Source: G020353115 sp964640125
GTDB lineage: Bacteria; Bacteroidota; Bacteroidia; Bacteroidales; VadinHA17
NCBI GenBank assembly: GCA_964640125.1
Contig: CAZXGG010000027.1
Span: forward strand, 1 to 43,454
DNA: 43,454 bases
Direction: 5' to 3'
Shown here: in pieces, positions 43,241 to 43,454 of the stretch
How positions within the stretch are numbered: the first letter of the stretch is position 1
Layout of the letters: every line of letters begins with the position of its first letter
Notes under the pieces: model-generated
Told to the model about the DNA's origin: nothing
The model's input: only the letters and a program-made list of their open reading frames with translations
The model's database searches: none
Position numbers and translations under genes: made by a program

Positions 43241-43454
43241 ATGAAAAAAAAGTTACTTACCCTGATCAGCCTGGGTATCCTTGTTGTTTTTATGGGGTAT
43301 TCACAGGATGAAGCCCGCCTGTTGCGTTTTCCTTCCATTCACGGCGACCAGATCGTCTTTTCCTATGGTGGAGATCTGTATAGTGTAAACAGCAACGGTG
43401 GAATGGCCCGGAAACTGACCACCCATAACGGTTATGAGATGTTCCCGAGGTTTT
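43241..43454 (+). CDS. Tricorn/S41-type protease, N-terminal fragment (runs off the window)
   Basis: The frame starts at ATG 43241 and is open to the end (71 residues seen). It has a signal peptide MKKKLLTLISLGILVVFMG with likely cleavage near YSQ. The mature start, LLRFPSIHGDQIVFSYGGD, and then LYSVNSNGGMARKLTTHNG, is typical of the first WD40-like (PD40) propeller repeat of tricorn-like S41 peptidases of Bacteroidota. The protease domain would lie outside the window, so it is inferred. Confidence 0.75.
   Translation, partial: MKKKLLTLISLGILVVFMGYSQDEARLLRFPSIHGDQIVFSYGGDLYSVNSNGGMARKLTTHNGYEMFPRF

Overview
The window looks like chromosomal DNA of a member of the Bacteroidota, most likely a Bacteroidales/Marinilabiliales-type organism. 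The evidence is Bacteroidota-style promoters (TTTG about 19-20 bp before TAnnTTTG), AT-rich spacers, DUF4369/TlpA lipoproteins, a propeller-sensor histidine kinase, large FtsX-type permeases, a maturase of the anaerobic type and a GT3-type glycogen synthase beside a GH57 enzyme. I see no rRNA, tRNA, CRISPR array, phage module or intact transposase.

Layout. 236-9236 (minus) is a four-gene glycogen operon: debranching enzyme, GT4 glycosyltransferase, GH57 enzyme and a GT3 synthase-GT35 phosphorylase fusion. 9527-11845 (plus) holds two tandem TlpA-like lipoproteins, the second without its redox cysteines. lpxH (plus) and a K+-dependent-type membrane pyrophosphatase (minus) end tail to tail with no spacer. 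15180-17225 holds a lipoprotein and a conserved protein, both of unknown function. 17282-19327 holds an LRR-like lipoprotein with a C-terminal sorting-signal-like tail, immediately followed by a CPBP intramembrane protease. 19422-22330 is a small sugar operon (ROK kinase, MFS transporter, SIS protein). 22423-24844 (minus) encodes an outer-membrane protein and an exported O-methyltransferase. 25067-28276 is a sortilin-like propeller protein. 28308-38406 (minus) encodes an Mth938-like protein, a sensor kinase, two FtsX-type permeases and an exported metallo-hydrolase. 38728-43454 holds a Tat-exported dienelactone hydrolase, a radical SAM maturase with a SEC-C tail (minus), a lipoprotein racemase, a membrane protein and the start of a tricorn/S41-like protease.

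The spacers are rich in structured repeats. A 225-bp element has perfect 23-bp terminal inverted repeats and a multi-hairpin core (38438-38662), with a solitary third end at 41492. Two diverged copies of a palindromic MITE-like element lie at 16235 and 39767. There are also several nested hairpins and an AT-rich dispersed repeat.

The strongest candidate for an undescribed system is the lipoprotein/CPBP pair. Its architecture (N-terminal lipobox, LRR-like body, Cys-containing motif, transmembrane helix, basic tail, next to a glutamic-type intramembrane protease) resembles dedicated one-target C-terminal sorting systems. All calls are from reading the sequence; no search was run.
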